Positions 1 through 9,066 of a stretch of 64,000 nt of DNA are shown here, one piece after another. This stretch comes from Nannocystis sp. RBIL2 (GTDB taxonomy: Bacteria > Myxococcota_A > Polyangia > Nannocystales > Nannocystaceae). Below the pieces are notes generated by a model that worked only from the letters and a program-made list of their open reading frames with translations, was not told where the DNA came from and ran no database searches. Location: contig NZ_JAPNJW010000001.1 in the NCBI RefSeq assembly GCF_026626745.1, forward strand, positions 2,076,001 to 2,140,000, written 5' to 3'. Every line of letters begins with the position of its first letter. The stretch's first letter is position 1. Both the position numbers and the translations under genes were made by a program.

Positions 1-25
1 GACATTCGAGCCATCCGAAAAGGAC

Positions 26-41
26 CTGTCCCATCGGACAG
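26..41. repeat. CATG-type 14-bp palindrome (6-bp arms)
   Basis: Perfect inverted repeat: CTGTCC, loop CATC, then GGACAG. It belongs to the window-wide family in which half-sites lie 14 bp apart. It is upstream of the first gene, in DNA with no other recognisable feature. Confidence 0.6.
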
Positions 42-179
42 AACACGGCCGATTCGACGGCACACGGCGATTCTCGACCGCAGCATCCAGCGACCCGGCT
101 CGGTGCCCTCACCCGCGCATTCAAAGACTTCAGCGACGGAAAGCGCCATCCCGGCTCGCGCTCACCTCGCCAAGGGTGT

Positions 180-701
180 ATGCTTCGACTCGTGACAATC
201 CTTCGCTCCGTATGCCTCGGTCTGCTCGCGGCCGTCGTGATCGTGCTCGTCCTCGTCGCCGCGCAGGGCTATGGCGACGATCGCCTGTACTGGCTGCTCC
301 TCCTCCCGCTGCTCGCCCTGCACTGCGCGGCGGTGTTCTCGCCGATCGCCGGCTGGCGGCGCCGCCTGGTCCGGGGCGCGCTCGGGTTCGCCGGCGCCGC
401 GGCGGCAGGATTCGCCACCTACGCCTGCCTGGCAGCGCTCACCGACTGGTTCCGCGGCATGGACGACGCGCGCTCGCTCCTCCTCGTCGTCCTCCACGCC
501 GCGGTCCCCGGCGGCACCGCCGCGGCGGCCGACTCGCCGGGTCGCGGCCTCGCGCTCGCGGGCGGACTCACCCTCGGCCTCGGCGTCGCCGGCGAGCTCG
601 CGGGCAACGCCCACCCGGGCTACACCATCCTCCTCGCCGTCGGCACCCTCACCGGCGCGCTGTTCAACGCCCTCGATCGCGGCCGCCCTCGCGCGAAGTG
701 A
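180..701 (+). CDS. hypothetical integral membrane protein
   Basis: A 173-residue protein of unknown function. It shows about five hydrophobic segments: residues 8-28, 34-54, 66-88, and two near the C-terminus (around 125-143 and 150-165). Short Arg-rich loops separate them, which fits a small polytopic inner-membrane protein. The ATG at 180 follows a GGGTG stretch that could be a weak ribosome binding site. No family motif is recognised. It is followed after 109 bp by a lipoprotein gene on the same strand, with no clear functional link. Third-position GC is high along the frame, which supports real coding. Confidence 0.6.
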   Translation: MLRLVTILRSVCLGLLAAVVIVLVLVAAQGYGDDRLYWLLLLPLLALHCAAVFSPIAGWRRRLVRGALGFAGAAAAGFATYACLAALTDWFRGMDDARSLLLVVLHAAVPGGTAAAADSPGRGLALAGGLTLGLGVAGELAGNAHPGYTILLAVGTLTGALFNALDRGRPRAK

Positions 702-810
702 CCCTGGCGGGCCTCCTCCGCCTCCCCCGCCTCACTGTGGACGCTCGGGAAACAATGCCTGTCCCCGCGCGCGGCTACTCAGACCCGGCCGTCCACCGCA
801 TCGTAGCGGC

Positions 811-1836
811 ATGCAGCGTCGTCGTTTCTCGCCCGTCCTCCTCGCCCTCCTCGTCGCCGGCTGTGGCGGCGCCGCCACCGAGGCGACCCAGACCTTCCGC
901 GCCTGTGACGCAGCGCCCAGCTTCGTCGAGCCGAACCCCGCCTACGCCTGGACGCCCAACGCGATCCGGCTCGTCTCCGAGGAGCTCGCGCCTGGCGTGT
1001 TCGCCATCTACGACCGCGACGCCGCCGAGCACGGCCCCGCCGGCATCCCGCTGGCCACCAGCGGCGGCTTCGTCGTCGGCGAGGACGGCGTGCTGATGGT
1101 CGAGAGCATGATCAATCGCCAGCTGTTCTGTCAGGCAGTCGCCCTGGTCCAGGCCGAGACCGACAAGCCGATCCGCTACGTCGTCAACACCAGCAGCCAC
1201 GGCGATCACACCTTCGGCAACGTCTTCCTGCCCGACGACGTCGAGGTCGTGCAGCACGAGCAGACCGCCGACTACATCGCCGCGAACTTCGACGAGGACG
1301 TCGCGTTCATGGAGGCCAACTTCGGCGCCGATCAGGGCATCGACGAGATCGAGCCGGTCGCCGCCGACATCCGCGTGAGCGACGACGGCTGGTCGGTCGA
1401 CCTCGGCGGCGTCACAGTCGAGGCGCGCCACTACGGCTTCGCCCAGACCCCCGGCGATCTGTTCGTCTACGTCCCCGACGCCGAGGTGCTGTGGACCGGC
1501 AACGCCTTCGTCACCGAGGAGCCCGGCATCCCCTGGCTGCTCGCCGGCAACGGCAGCGCCGCCGAGGTCACCCTCACCGCGGTGCAGGACTCGCTGCCGG
1601 CCGACGCGATCGTCGTCCCCGGCCACGGCCGCCCGCTGACGCCCGCCGCCATGGACTTCTCGATCGGCTACCTGCGGGCCATGATCGCCGGGGTCCAGAC
1701 CGCCGTCGACGACGGCCTCGACCTCGACGCCACGGTCGCCGCGGTCGACCTGCCCGACTATCAGGGCTACCGCCTGTGGGACTGGATTCACAAGCAGGTC
1801 AACGTCCCCAACACCTACGCCGAGCTCAACCAGTGA
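811..1836 (+). CDS. metallo-beta-lactamase-fold lipoprotein
   Basis: A 341-residue secreted lipoprotein of the MBL-fold metallohydrolase superfamily. The start at 811 was chosen because it opens directly into a signal peptide ending in lipobox LVAGC (Cys18). The metal motif appears as NTSSHGDHTFGN (residues 126-137). The usual HxHxDH therefore has Ser128 in place of the first His, while His130, Asp132 and His133 are kept. A late VPGHG motif supplies a further His. Members are hydrolases with a di-metal centre, and the substrate cannot be told from sequence. The 3' end overlaps the convergent LysR gene by 11 bp. Loss of one ligand may mean a mono-metal site or altered chemistry. Confidence 0.75.
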   Translation: MQRRRFSPVLLALLVAGCGGAATEATQTFRACDAAPSFVEPNPAYAWTPNAIRLVSEELAPGVFAIYDRDAAEHGPAGIPLATSGGFVVGEDGVLMVESMINRQLFCQAVALVQAETDKPIRYVVNTSSHGDHTFGNVFLPDDVEVVQHEQTADYIAANFDEDVAFMEANFGADQGIDEIEPVAADIRVSDDGWSVDLGGVTVEARHYGFAQTPGDLFVYVPDAEVLWTGNAFVTEEPGIPWLLAGNGSAAEVTLTAVQDSLPADAIVVPGHGRPLTPAAMDFSIGYLRAMIAGVQTAVDDGLDLDATVAAVDLPDYQGYRLWDWIHKQVNVPNTYAELNQ

Positions 1837-2731
1837 GCCCGGCCCACGGCGGCTCGCGCATGCGCTCGACCAGGAAGTCGACCAGCGCCCGCGTCTTCGC
1901 CGGCACCCGCGGGGTCGGCGGGTACACTGCGAACAACCCGAGCGGCCAGTGCCACGCCGGCAACACGCGGCGCAGCCGACCCGCGCGCAGCTCGGCCGCC
2001 GCGAGCAGCACCGGCACGAACACCAGCCCGAGCCCCTGCGTCGCCGCCTCGACCAGCATCGACCCGTGATTGGCGACCATGTGCCCCGTCACCTCGACCT
2101 CGACCACGCCGCGCGGCCCCTGCACTTTCCACCGCCCCGGCGCCGCGTGGTAGGCGTAACGCAGGCACTCGTGCTCGGCCAGCGCCTCCGGCTCGCGCGG
2201 CGCCCCGGCCCGCTCGAGGTAGCTCGGGCTGGCCAGCACGATCCGGTCGGTGCTCGCCAGGCGGCGCGCGATCAGCCGCGGATCGCCGAGCTCGCCGATC
2301 CGCAGCCCCACGTCGAAGCCCTCGCCGATCAGATCGACCTGGCGATCGAGGAACACCAGCTCGAGCGTGAGCTCGGGGAAGCGCGCCTTGAACTCGGACA
2401 GCACGCCCATGGCGAACAGCGAGCCGAACGCGTTCGGCACCGTCAACCGCAGCGTCCCGCGCGGCGCCTGCTGCAGGTCCGCCGCCAGCTGCTCGGCCTC
2501 CTCGAGCCCGCGGATCACCTCGGTGCAGCGCTCGAAGTAGGCGCGCCCCGTCTCGGTCAGCGACAGCTTGCGCGTGGTCCGAATCAGCAGCCGCGCGCCC
2601 AGCCGCTCCTCGAGCCGCGTCATCAGCTTGCTCACGTACGACGTCGTCATCTCCAGCCGCCGCGCCGCCGCAGTGAGGCTGCCGTCCTCGACCACCCGCA
2701 CGAACACCTCGGCCTCGAACAGGCGATTCAT
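1826..2731 (-). CDS. LysR-family transcriptional regulator
   Basis: A 301-residue DNA-binding regulator. Residues 1-60 are the winged helix-turn-helix typical of LysR proteins (GSLTAAARRLEMTTSYVSKL, followed by LEERLGARLLIRTTR and LTETG). The rest is the periplasmic-binding-protein-like effector domain, beginning with APRGTLRLTVPNAFG. Its length is normal for the family. It is most like the CrgA/DsdC-type subgroup in general organisation, but its target and ligand are unknown. It converges with the MBL lipoprotein gene, so it is not divergently placed next to an obvious target. No operator was identified. Confidence 0.85.
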   Translation of the reverse strand: MNRLFEAEVFVRVVEDGSLTAAARRLEMTTSYVSKLMTRLEERLGARLLIRTTRKLSLTETGRAYFERCTEVIRGLEEAEQLAADLQQAPRGTLRLTVPNAFGSLFAMGVLSEFKARFPELTLELVFLDRQVDLIGEGFDVGLRIGELGDPRLIARRLASTDRIVLASPSYLERAGAPREPEALAEHECLRYAYHAAPGRWKVQGPRGVVEVEVTGHMVANHGSMLVEAATQGLGLVFVPVLLAAAELRAGRLRRVLPAWHWPLGLFAVYPPTPRVPAKTRALVDFLVERMREPPWAGLTG

Positions 2732-2827
2732 CGCGGCATCGTATCAGCGCGCCACGGCCCGCGCGAGACGACAGGCGCGGCGTCGAGGGTGGTGCGCGCT
2801 CCTGCTGCCGAGGCCGCCGACGCGGCC

Positions 2828-3889
2828 TCACTTCCTCTTCGCGGCCGGCGCGACCTTGTCGCCTTTTAAAAAAGTGTAGTCCGAGCGCGGTGTCGTGGCG
2901 CCGTCGCGCGTCACGGTCGCCTCGGCGAACACCGCATCGATGCCCCAGCTCTTCTCGAAGCGCGGCCCGTCTTGCAGCTGCACGTGCAGGTGCGGCTCGC
3001 TCGAGTTGCCGCTGTTGCCGCAGGCGCCGAGCACCTGCCCGCGGCGGACCTTGGCCCCGGGCTTCACCTTGATGCTGCCCGGGATCAAATGTGCATAGGC
3101 CGAGTGGACCTCGCCGTCGTGGCGGATCACCACCATGTTGCCGGGCGCCATGTAAGGATTGAGCTCGCCGAGCGGGCTGTCGGGCACGCCGTCGACGACC
3201 GTGACCACCACCCCGTCGGCCATCGCCAGGATGTCCTGGCCGTACGCATAATAATCGGTCAGCGCCCGGCCGTCGCCCTTGTGCGATTCGCCGCTCGCGT
3301 CGACGACCACCAGATCGGCGGCGCGCCGCTGCGACGGGTGATCGACGTGGTGATTGAGCTCCTTGCGATCGCCGCCCCAGAACACCAGCCATTCGCCGCG
3401 GAACGGCAGGCCCATCGGCGCACTGCGGGCCACCGGCGGGGCCGGGTTCTCGGGCTCCTTGACGAGCATCCCGGCGATCTTCCCCTGCTCGTCGAGCGTC
3501 ACCTGCAGCTCCCACTCGCCGCGCTCGGCCACCAGGCGGAAGCGACCGCTGCGCTCGCCGGCCTCGATCGGCGCGACCCCGGTGAGGCGGCCGCGCGCCG
3601 CGACCAGCGACTCGAACATCGGCTGCACCTGGGCCAGCGGCACCGCGGCCTGCATCTGGGCGGAGAAGCGCGCGAACAGGGCCTCGCCGTCGCCGGTGTT
3701 GATCCACTGCACCACCTCGGCCGCGGTCGAGGCCGCGGAGACGGACGCCGCCGCCGGCTCCACGGGCGCAGGGCCCGGCGCGACTGCGGGCGCGGCCGCG
3801 GGCTCCGGACATCGGGTAGCCGGAGCAGGGGCGCAGCCGATCGTGATCGTGAGCAGCGACGCGAGGAGCGTGGACGCGAACGAGCGCAT
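2828..3889 (-). CDS. M23 family metallopeptidase lipoprotein with DUF3887-like domain
   Basis: A secreted cell-wall endopeptidase candidate of about 353 residues. The start at 3889 gives MRSFASTLLASLL and a lipobox ending ITIGC; an ATG three codons earlier (3898) is also possible. A Pro/Ala-rich linker is followed by a region resembling DUF3887 (AAEVVQWINTGDGEALFARF). The M23 domain then carries PSQRRAADLVV, YYAYGQDILAMADGVV, a CGNSGNSSEPHLHVQLQD stretch and the HxH zinc motif. It is the subgroup with QR.A.D in place of the classic HxGxD. M23 enzymes cut peptidoglycan cross-links; lipid anchoring suggests periplasmic or outer-membrane action. Confidence 0.82.
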   Translation of the reverse strand: MRSFASTLLASLLTITIGCAPAPATRCPEPAAAPAVAPGPAPVEPAAASVSAASTAAEVVQWINTGDGEALFARFSAQMQAAVPLAQVQPMFESLVAARGRLTGVAPIEAGERSGRFRLVAERGEWELQVTLDEQGKIAGMLVKEPENPAPPVARSAPMGLPFRGEWLVFWGGDRKELNHHVDHPSQRRAADLVVVDASGESHKGDGRALTDYYAYGQDILAMADGVVVTVVDGVPDSPLGELNPYMAPGNMVVIRHDGEVHSAYAHLIPGSIKVKPGAKVRRGQVLGACGNSGNSSEPHLHVQLQDGPRFEKSWGIDAVFAEATVTRDGATTPRSDYTFLKGDKVAPAAKRK

Positions 3890-4002
3890 GCCCGGCATGA
3901 AACATCGCCGCGCTCGCCCCGACAAGGCGAAAATCAGCGGACTGCGCGGGCCAGCTCGAGTTCACCGGCCCATGAGTCCGCGTGGTAACCTCGCGCCCGC
4001 TC

Positions 4003-5043
4003 ATGTCCGGCGCCCGATCCATGTCCATGGTCGCTATCTTCGCGCTCGCGCCCGGCTGTCGCCCCGCCAGCCCGCAACCGCCGCCGCCGCCCGCGGATTG
4101 CAGCGAGCGCAATCCGGCCGCCTGCGTCGCGCTGTGCGAGCGCGGGGAGGCCCGCGGCTGCGAGGCGCTGGCGAAGGCGACGCCGGGCGAATCGGACCCA
4201 TCAGCCGCGGCGCTGCGCACCAACTGCGACGCCGGGCACGCGCCGTCGTGCAACGACCTCGGGCTCCGACGCATGACCGGCAAGCACGGGCCGCGCGACC
4301 CGGCGGCGGCGCTGGCGTTGTTTCAGCGCGGCTGCGAGACCCGCCTGGCCGCGGCCTGCAGCAACCTCGGGGCGATGCACCTGAAGGGCACTGGCGGCGT
4401 CGCCCCGGACCTCGCGCGAGCCGTGGCCGCGTTCACGCTCGCGTGCGACGGCGGCGATCCGAGCGGCTGCGCGAACCTCGGGACGCTGTACGGCACCGGT
4501 TCCGGCGTACCCCTCGATTATCCGCGAGCGATGAGCCTGTTCGAACGCGGCTGCACCGGCGGGAACGCTCAGGCGTGTGCCAACCTCGGCCAGGCCCACG
4601 AGACGGGGGTCGCCGGACCACGCGACCCGGCGCTGGCGGCCGAATACTACGAGCGCGGCTGCGCTGCGGGCTCGTCGGACGCCTGCGCGTTCCTCGGGGG
4701 GCTGTACGCGCAGGGGCGAGGTGTCACTGCGGATCTAGAGCGAGCGATCGAGCTGATGGCAAAGAGCTGCGAGCTCGGCGGACTCAATGCGTGCTCGGAC
4801 CTCGGCATCGCGCTCATCCTCGGCCAGGGCCTCGCGGCGGACCCGGAGCGCGGGGTTCGGACCCTCCAGCAGGCCTGCGACGCGGGCGGCGCCCGTGCGT
4901 GCAGCAACCTCGCGACGGCGTACGTCGACGGCGTGGGCGGCGTGGCGGTCGATGTCGGCCAGGGTCTACGCCTGGCCGAAAAGGCCTGCGAGCTCGGCGA
5001 ACAGCACGGCTGCAAAATCGTGCGGCAACTCCGCGGTCGGTGA
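4003..5043 (+). CDS. Sel1-repeat lipoprotein, Cys-rich
   Basis: A protein of about 346 residues built almost wholly of Sel1-like (TPR-related) repeats. Each repeat of about 36 residues carries the pattern A..L...GC..G...AC.NLG. The repeated Cys pairs resemble the disulphide-linked Hcp proteins of Helicobacter, which fits an oxidising compartment. The ATG at 4003 was chosen because it gives a short signal sequence ending APGC (lipobox). A GTG at 3982 is in frame upstream. Sel1 proteins act as scaffolds for protein-protein contacts. No enzymatic motif is present and no operon partner is evident. Confidence 0.78.
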   Translation: MSGARSMSMVAIFALAPGCRPASPQPPPPPADCSERNPAACVALCERGEARGCEALAKATPGESDPSAAALRTNCDAGHAPSCNDLGLRRMTGKHGPRDPAAALALFQRGCETRLAAACSNLGAMHLKGTGGVAPDLARAVAAFTLACDGGDPSGCANLGTLYGTGSGVPLDYPRAMSLFERGCTGGNAQACANLGQAHETGVAGPRDPALAAEYYERGCAAGSSDACAFLGGLYAQGRGVTADLERAIELMAKSCELGGLNACSDLGIALILGQGLAADPERGVRTLQQACDAGGARACSNLATAYVDGVGGVAVDVGQGLRLAEKACELGEQHGCKIVRQLRGR

Positions 5044-5116
5044 GGCCAAACTCGGCCGACCGCGAGGCTGTGTTGCCGCGTGCGAGCGCCGCGGCGCCCG
5101 CACGTGCAATCGCATG

Positions 5117-7021
5117 TCAGCCCGGCGGGATCACCAGATCCGTCAGCGCGATCGCGTTGCCGCCGGCCGGGTACGCGTACGACGAATAGCTGTCGAGGCC
5201 CCACACCACCAGGCCGAACTGGCCCTCGCTCTCGGCGGTGTGCTGGCCGTTGGTGCAGCCATTGACGCCGACGTCGGCGCGGATCAAATCGACCGTCGTG
5301 ACCTCGAAGCGGCCGTCGCCGCCGACCGGCTGCCAGCCGCCGATCGTGCCCAGGCAATCGACGGTGACATCTTTAAAACCGTCGCCGTCGTCGACGCGCG
5401 TGACCACCAGGTTGGTGGTGGCGAACGACGGGTCGGTGAAGAAGATGTATTCCTGGAGGAACTGCGCCGGCGGCAGCAGGATCACCCACTCCTCGTCGCC
5501 GAGCAATTGCGCGAAGCCCATCGCGGTCGCCCCGGGGCGGGTGCCGCCGGGGATGTTGCAGGTGTCCATGATCTGCGACAGCACGAACGGGTGGCCTTCG
5601 TCCTGGCTGCGGATCTGGAACGACCCGGTGGCCGCGAAGTCGACCACCTGGCCCTGCGCCAGGGTGGCAGGGGCGCCCGGCACCGGCGGGTCGTAGGTCA
5701 GCGTGGTGCCGTCGACCGCGCCGACCACTCGGTACTCGATCTCCTCCGGCGCCAGGTCGGCGCGGCGGGTCTCGTAGGCGCCGGCCACGTATTCGTAGCC
5801 CAGCGCCGTGACTGCGTGGTTCTGCTGGTGCGTCGCCTCGCCGCCCGGGGCCGACATCGGCTGCAGGCGCAGGAAGCGGTTGCCGGTGTGCAGCGCGACC
5901 GGCTTGTCGCTGAGAATGAGGGTACCCGAGGCGTCGCCGGCCCCGGCCGCGACCTCCCATTGCACATACTCGCCGGCGTCGACCGTGAACGTCTTGACCA
6001 CGTCCTTCGTCGCGCCCTCGAGGTCCGGCCCCGCCTCGAGGTCGGCGGTCGGGCGGATCTCCACCGTCGTCCCGTCCTGCGCCCCGACCACCTGCAACCA
6101 CAGCGGCCCGGGCGGCTCGAACGTGCCTGCCGGCGGCATCACCGTCACGTAGTTGGTGCCCCACGCGCTGGTCGGGAACAGCAATTCGGCGCTCGGGATG
6201 TACGAGAAGGCGCCGCCGAACGGGGCGATGTCGTAGGCGGTCAGCGGGACGTCGGACGTCACGTGAAAGTTGAGACCGCGGCCCGTCGCGTCGACCTGGG
6301 TGGCCGCGCCCGCGGCGTCGGGCACCGGGCAATTGAGCGATTGCATCGTCTCGGGGTGGATCGAATTGGGGTGACTCGAAAGGAACAGCACCGCGACCTC
6401 GCCGGGGCCGAGGCCGGTGGCGGCGACCGGCGACCAGTCCTCCGGGGCCTGCCCGGGCGTGACGACGCGGGCGAAGCTGCCGAGGTCGAACGCGGCGCCG
6501 TCGCGCGACACCTCGATCTTGGCCGGGTGCCCCCAGCTGTTGGTGAGGAACGCGGCGAAGCACGGCGGCGTCGGCAAGAAGGGCGACGTCGGCGGCGTGG
6601 GGATCTGGAACTCGCAGCCGAAGTTGGCCTTGCTGGCCCCCGCGGCCTCGCAGGCGGGCACGCACTTGGCGTCGGCGCAGCCCTGGTCGGTCGCGCACTG
6701 TTCGACGACCTGGCCGGTGCCGTCGACCACCGCGTGCAGGTCGGGGCTGCACTGCAGCGTCTTCGGCACGTCGGGCGCGCCGCCGAGGTCGAAGATCGGG
6801 CCCGAATCGTTGCTCGTGCCGGTCGTCGTCGGCGTCGTGTCGCTGGCGGTCGGCGCCGTGGTACTGCTGCCGTCGCTGGCCTCGCTGGTGCCGGTCGGCG
6901 TGGTCGCGGTCGCGGTCGCGGTGCCGGTCGCGCTGGCGGCGTCGCTGTCGGCCGGTCGACCGTCGTCGCCGCACGCGACGAGCACCGGGACCATCAAGAT
7001 TGCAGCGGTCAGGCGATTCAT
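5117..7021 (-). CDS. IgGFc-binding-like surface lipoprotein
   Basis: A 634-residue lipoprotein. The signal peptide MNRLTAAILMVPVLVACG carries a lipobox VLVAC. A long Ser/Thr/Ala-rich linker (about residues 20-70) comes before a Cys-containing segment. The remainder is a beta-rich domain like the IgGFc-binding N-terminal family common in myxobacteria (for example FPTSAWGTNYVTVMPPAG, GTTVEIRPTADLEAG, YVQWEVAAGAGDASGTLI and HAVTALGYEYVAGAYETRR). Such proteins are thought to be exposed adhesins. Binding of IgG is only the family name and is not implied. The gene stands alone, converging with the Sel1 gene. Confidence 0.8.
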   Translation of the reverse strand: MNRLTAAILMVPVLVACGDDGRPADSDAASATGTATATATTPTGTSEASDGSSTTAPTASDTTPTTTGTSNDSGPIFDLGGAPDVPKTLQCSPDLHAVVDGTGQVVEQCATDQGCADAKCVPACEAAGASKANFGCEFQIPTPPTSPFLPTPPCFAAFLTNSWGHPAKIEVSRDGAAFDLGSFARVVTPGQAPEDWSPVAATGLGPGEVAVLFLSSHPNSIHPETMQSLNCPVPDAAGAATQVDATGRGLNFHVTSDVPLTAYDIAPFGGAFSYIPSAELLFPTSAWGTNYVTVMPPAGTFEPPGPLWLQVVGAQDGTTVEIRPTADLEAGPDLEGATKDVVKTFTVDAGEYVQWEVAAGAGDASGTLILSDKPVALHTGNRFLRLQPMSAPGGEATHQQNHAVTALGYEYVAGAYETRRADLAPEEIEYRVVGAVDGTTLTYDPPVPGAPATLAQGQVVDFAATGSFQIRSQDEGHPFVLSQIMDTCNIPGGTRPGATAMGFAQLLGDEEWVILLPPAQFLQEYIFFTDPSFATTNLVVTRVDDGDGFKDVTVDCLGTIGGWQPVGGDGRFEVTTVDLIRADVGVNGCTNGQHTAESEGQFGLVVWGLDSYSSYAYPAGGNAIALTDLVIPPG

Positions 7022-7199
7022 CGCATTGCGAGTACATCGCCGGCGCGCGCGCGGTCAAGGGGCCGGCATCGGCGGGTCGGAGGATGTCGCAATCGCGACG
7101 AAGATGCGTGCGCGACCGTGACGGAGGCGCTCAGCCGCGCGCGTCGGGCCGAGTACGGTGCGCAGCCGGCCGCACATCGCGTGGTCGTCGCGGCGTGAG

Positions 7200-8048
7200 T
7201 CACTCGCGCAGGCGGGCGACGATCGCCGCGACCAGGCGCGCCAGCGCCGGCGGGTGCTCGGCGAGGTAGAGGGACGGCTCGATCAGCTCGAGCTCCATCA
7301 CCCGCGGCGCGCCGGTGTCGTCGCGGACCACGTCGACCCGCGCGTACAACAGGCGATCGGCGAGCGGCGCCAGCGCGGCCTCGGCGAGCCGGCGCTCGTC
7401 GTCGGCGATCGGCAGCGCGGCCGAGACGCGCTCGTGCTCGCCGGCGAAGCGCGCGGTCTTGCGGATCGCGTGGCTCAGCGCGCCGTCGATCCAGATCAGC
7501 GCGCGCTCGCCGGGCTCCTCGACCGCGCGCATGTACGGCTGCACCATCGTGTCGCGCAGGGCCACGTCCGCGACAAAGCGCGACTGACTGGCCGCCGCGG
7601 CCGCACGCTCGACCCGCCACGTGCCCATCGACGCGGCCGAGATCGCGGGCTTGATGACCGCACGGTCCCACCCGCGCTCGTCCAGCAGCGCCGCGAGGTC
7701 CGGCGCCTGCCCGCGCGCGAGGTGGACGGTGTCGACCACCGCGACCCCGCGGGCCGCCAGGCGGGCCAGGTAGCTCTTGTGATAGTTGTCCTCGAGGACA
7801 GGCAGCGGATTGTACATTCGCGTGACCGCGGCGACGCGCCGGGCCCAGGCGAGGAACTCGTCCGGGTGATACGGGTAGTTCCAGGTCGAGCGCAGCACGC
7901 ACAGCGAGGCCTCGTGCCAGGCCGCCGCCGGGTCGTCCCACGCGAGCACCCGCGCCTCCACGCCCGCGTCCGCGAGGGCGGCGACGAGCAGCGCCTCGTC
8001 TGGGTCGGGCTCGGGCTTGTGGAGGCAGGTGGCGATGGCGACGCGCAT
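7200..8048 (-). CDS. ATP-grasp domain protein (RimK/glutathione synthetase-like)
   Basis: A 282-residue cytoplasmic protein. It has an N-terminal alpha/beta pre-ATP-grasp region (MRVAIATCLHKPEPDPDEALL). The central ATP-grasp core contains the nucleotide-binding Lys segment (DRAVIKPAISAASMGTWRV), the PYMRAVEEPGERALIWIDG hinge and the metal-binding VMELELIEPSLYL end. ATP-grasp enzymes join a carboxylate to an amine or thiol through an acyl phosphate. The substrate is unknown here. It has a 252-bp divergent spacer with the next membrane-protein gene. It is the first of three ATP-grasp genes in the window, the other two being the tandem pair near 21-23 kb. Confidence 0.75.
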   Translation of the reverse strand: MRVAIATCLHKPEPDPDEALLVAALADAGVEARVLAWDDPAAAWHEASLCVLRSTWNYPYHPDEFLAWARRVAAVTRMYNPLPVLEDNYHKSYLARLAARGVAVVDTVHLARGQAPDLAALLDERGWDRAVIKPAISAASMGTWRVERAAAAASQSRFVADVALRDTMVQPYMRAVEEPGERALIWIDGALSHAIRKTARFAGEHERVSAALPIADDERRLAEAALAPLADRLLYARVDVVRDDTGAPRVMELELIEPSLYLAEHPPALARLVAAIVARLRE

Positions 8049-8184
8049 GGCCGGCGGAGGATAGCCGAAATCGCGCCCCGACGGGCCGGCCTGCCCCCCT
8101 GCGCACGCCCATGCGCGCCCGCCCCGGCGCGGACCTCGCGGGCGCTCGCGCGGCGAACACCGTCCTCACGGCGAATCCATCGAC

Positions 8185-8200
8185 ATGCCCCAAAAGACAT
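8185..8200. repeat. degenerate CATG-type 14-bp palindrome
   Basis: ATGCC and GACAT arms around a 6-bp centre, one mismatch. It sits in the 252-bp divergent spacer between the ATP-grasp gene and the membrane protein gene. Nothing else was recognised in that spacer. Confidence 0.35.
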
Positions 8201-8300
8201 CCAGGCGAAATCCGCCGTCCCGCGCGCGCCCTCCCGCGATCGCCGCGCTTGCGCCCGGCCGCGGTCCATTCCATCGTCGAGGCGGCGGGAGGTCGGTCGC

Positions 8301-9038
8301 GTGCGGCACGAGACGTATCAGAGGATCGTGTGGTGGTTGTGTCTGCTGGTCGCGCCGCTGGTGCTGGCGGTCATCGAGCTGTTCCACCCGGCCGAGTTCA
8401 CCGAGCACCCCGGGATGTACCAGTACCTCTCGCTGCCCGAGGCCCACGACGCGACGCACAAGGCGCTGGCGTACTTCGGGCCCGACTGGTGGTTCACCCT
8501 GCACATGATCCAGACGCCGATGATGGCGCTGGTCGCCGTCGGCGTGTGGCTGCTCGTCAGCGACGTCCGCACGGTCCACGGCGCGCTGGCGGTCGCGTGC
8601 GCGTGGCTGTCCCGGCTCGCCGCCTTCGTGTTCCTGATCTATTACACCGTGCTCGACGCGATCGGCGGGATCGGCCTCGGCCGCACGATCGTGCTGACGC
8701 AGGACATGGTGGCCCGCGGCGAGCTCAGCGATCAGGAGCTGCAAGGCGTCATCGTGGCGCTCAACGCGACATGGACCGACCCCTGGGTCGGCGGCGTCGG
8801 CTCGTTCGTCAGCGAGACCGGCTCGTGGGCAGCGTTCGCCATGACCGCCCTGGCCGCCGCCGCCCGCTTCTTCGCCAAACAGGGCCCGTGGGCCGCCCTG
8901 GTGCTGCTCGGCGTGGCCGGGTGGATCCTCCAGCTCAGCCACGCGGCGCTGCACGGGCCGTTCGCGTTCATGCTGCTGGCCGCGGCCGCGATCTGGCTGG
9001 CGTGGTGGGAGCGGCAGCAAGCGAAGGCGACGCCGTGA
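8301..9038 (+). CDS. hypothetical membrane protein
   Basis: A 245-residue polytopic membrane protein. The GTG at 8301 was chosen because GGGAGG lies 8 bp upstream and the protein starts directly before the first hydrophobic helix (residues 9-26). Further membrane segments fall near 70-90, 100-120, 178-198, 202-218 and 222-238. The stretch between the fourth and fifth helices is Trp-rich and acidic (ALNATWTDPWVGGVG). No known transporter or enzyme motif is seen. The gene ends 28 bp from the convergent oligopeptidase gene. Confidence 0.65.
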   Translation: MRHETYQRIVWWLCLLVAPLVLAVIELFHPAEFTEHPGMYQYLSLPEAHDATHKALAYFGPDWWFTLHMIQTPMMALVAVGVWLLVSDVRTVHGALAVACAWLSRLAAFVFLIYYTVLDAIGGIGLGRTIVLTQDMVARGELSDQELQGVIVALNATWTDPWVGGVGSFVSETGSWAAFAMTALAAAARFFAKQGPWAALVLLGVAGWILQLSHAALHGPFAFMLLAAAAIWLAWWERQQAKATP

Positions 9039-9066
9039 TGCTGTTCAGCAGCTCGGAACCGCCGCT

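Noticed and set aside
2860..2880. TTTTAAAAAAG stretch as a terminator
   Set aside because: It lies inside the C-terminal coding region of the M23 peptidase (Lys/Phe/Leu codons) and has no hairpin.
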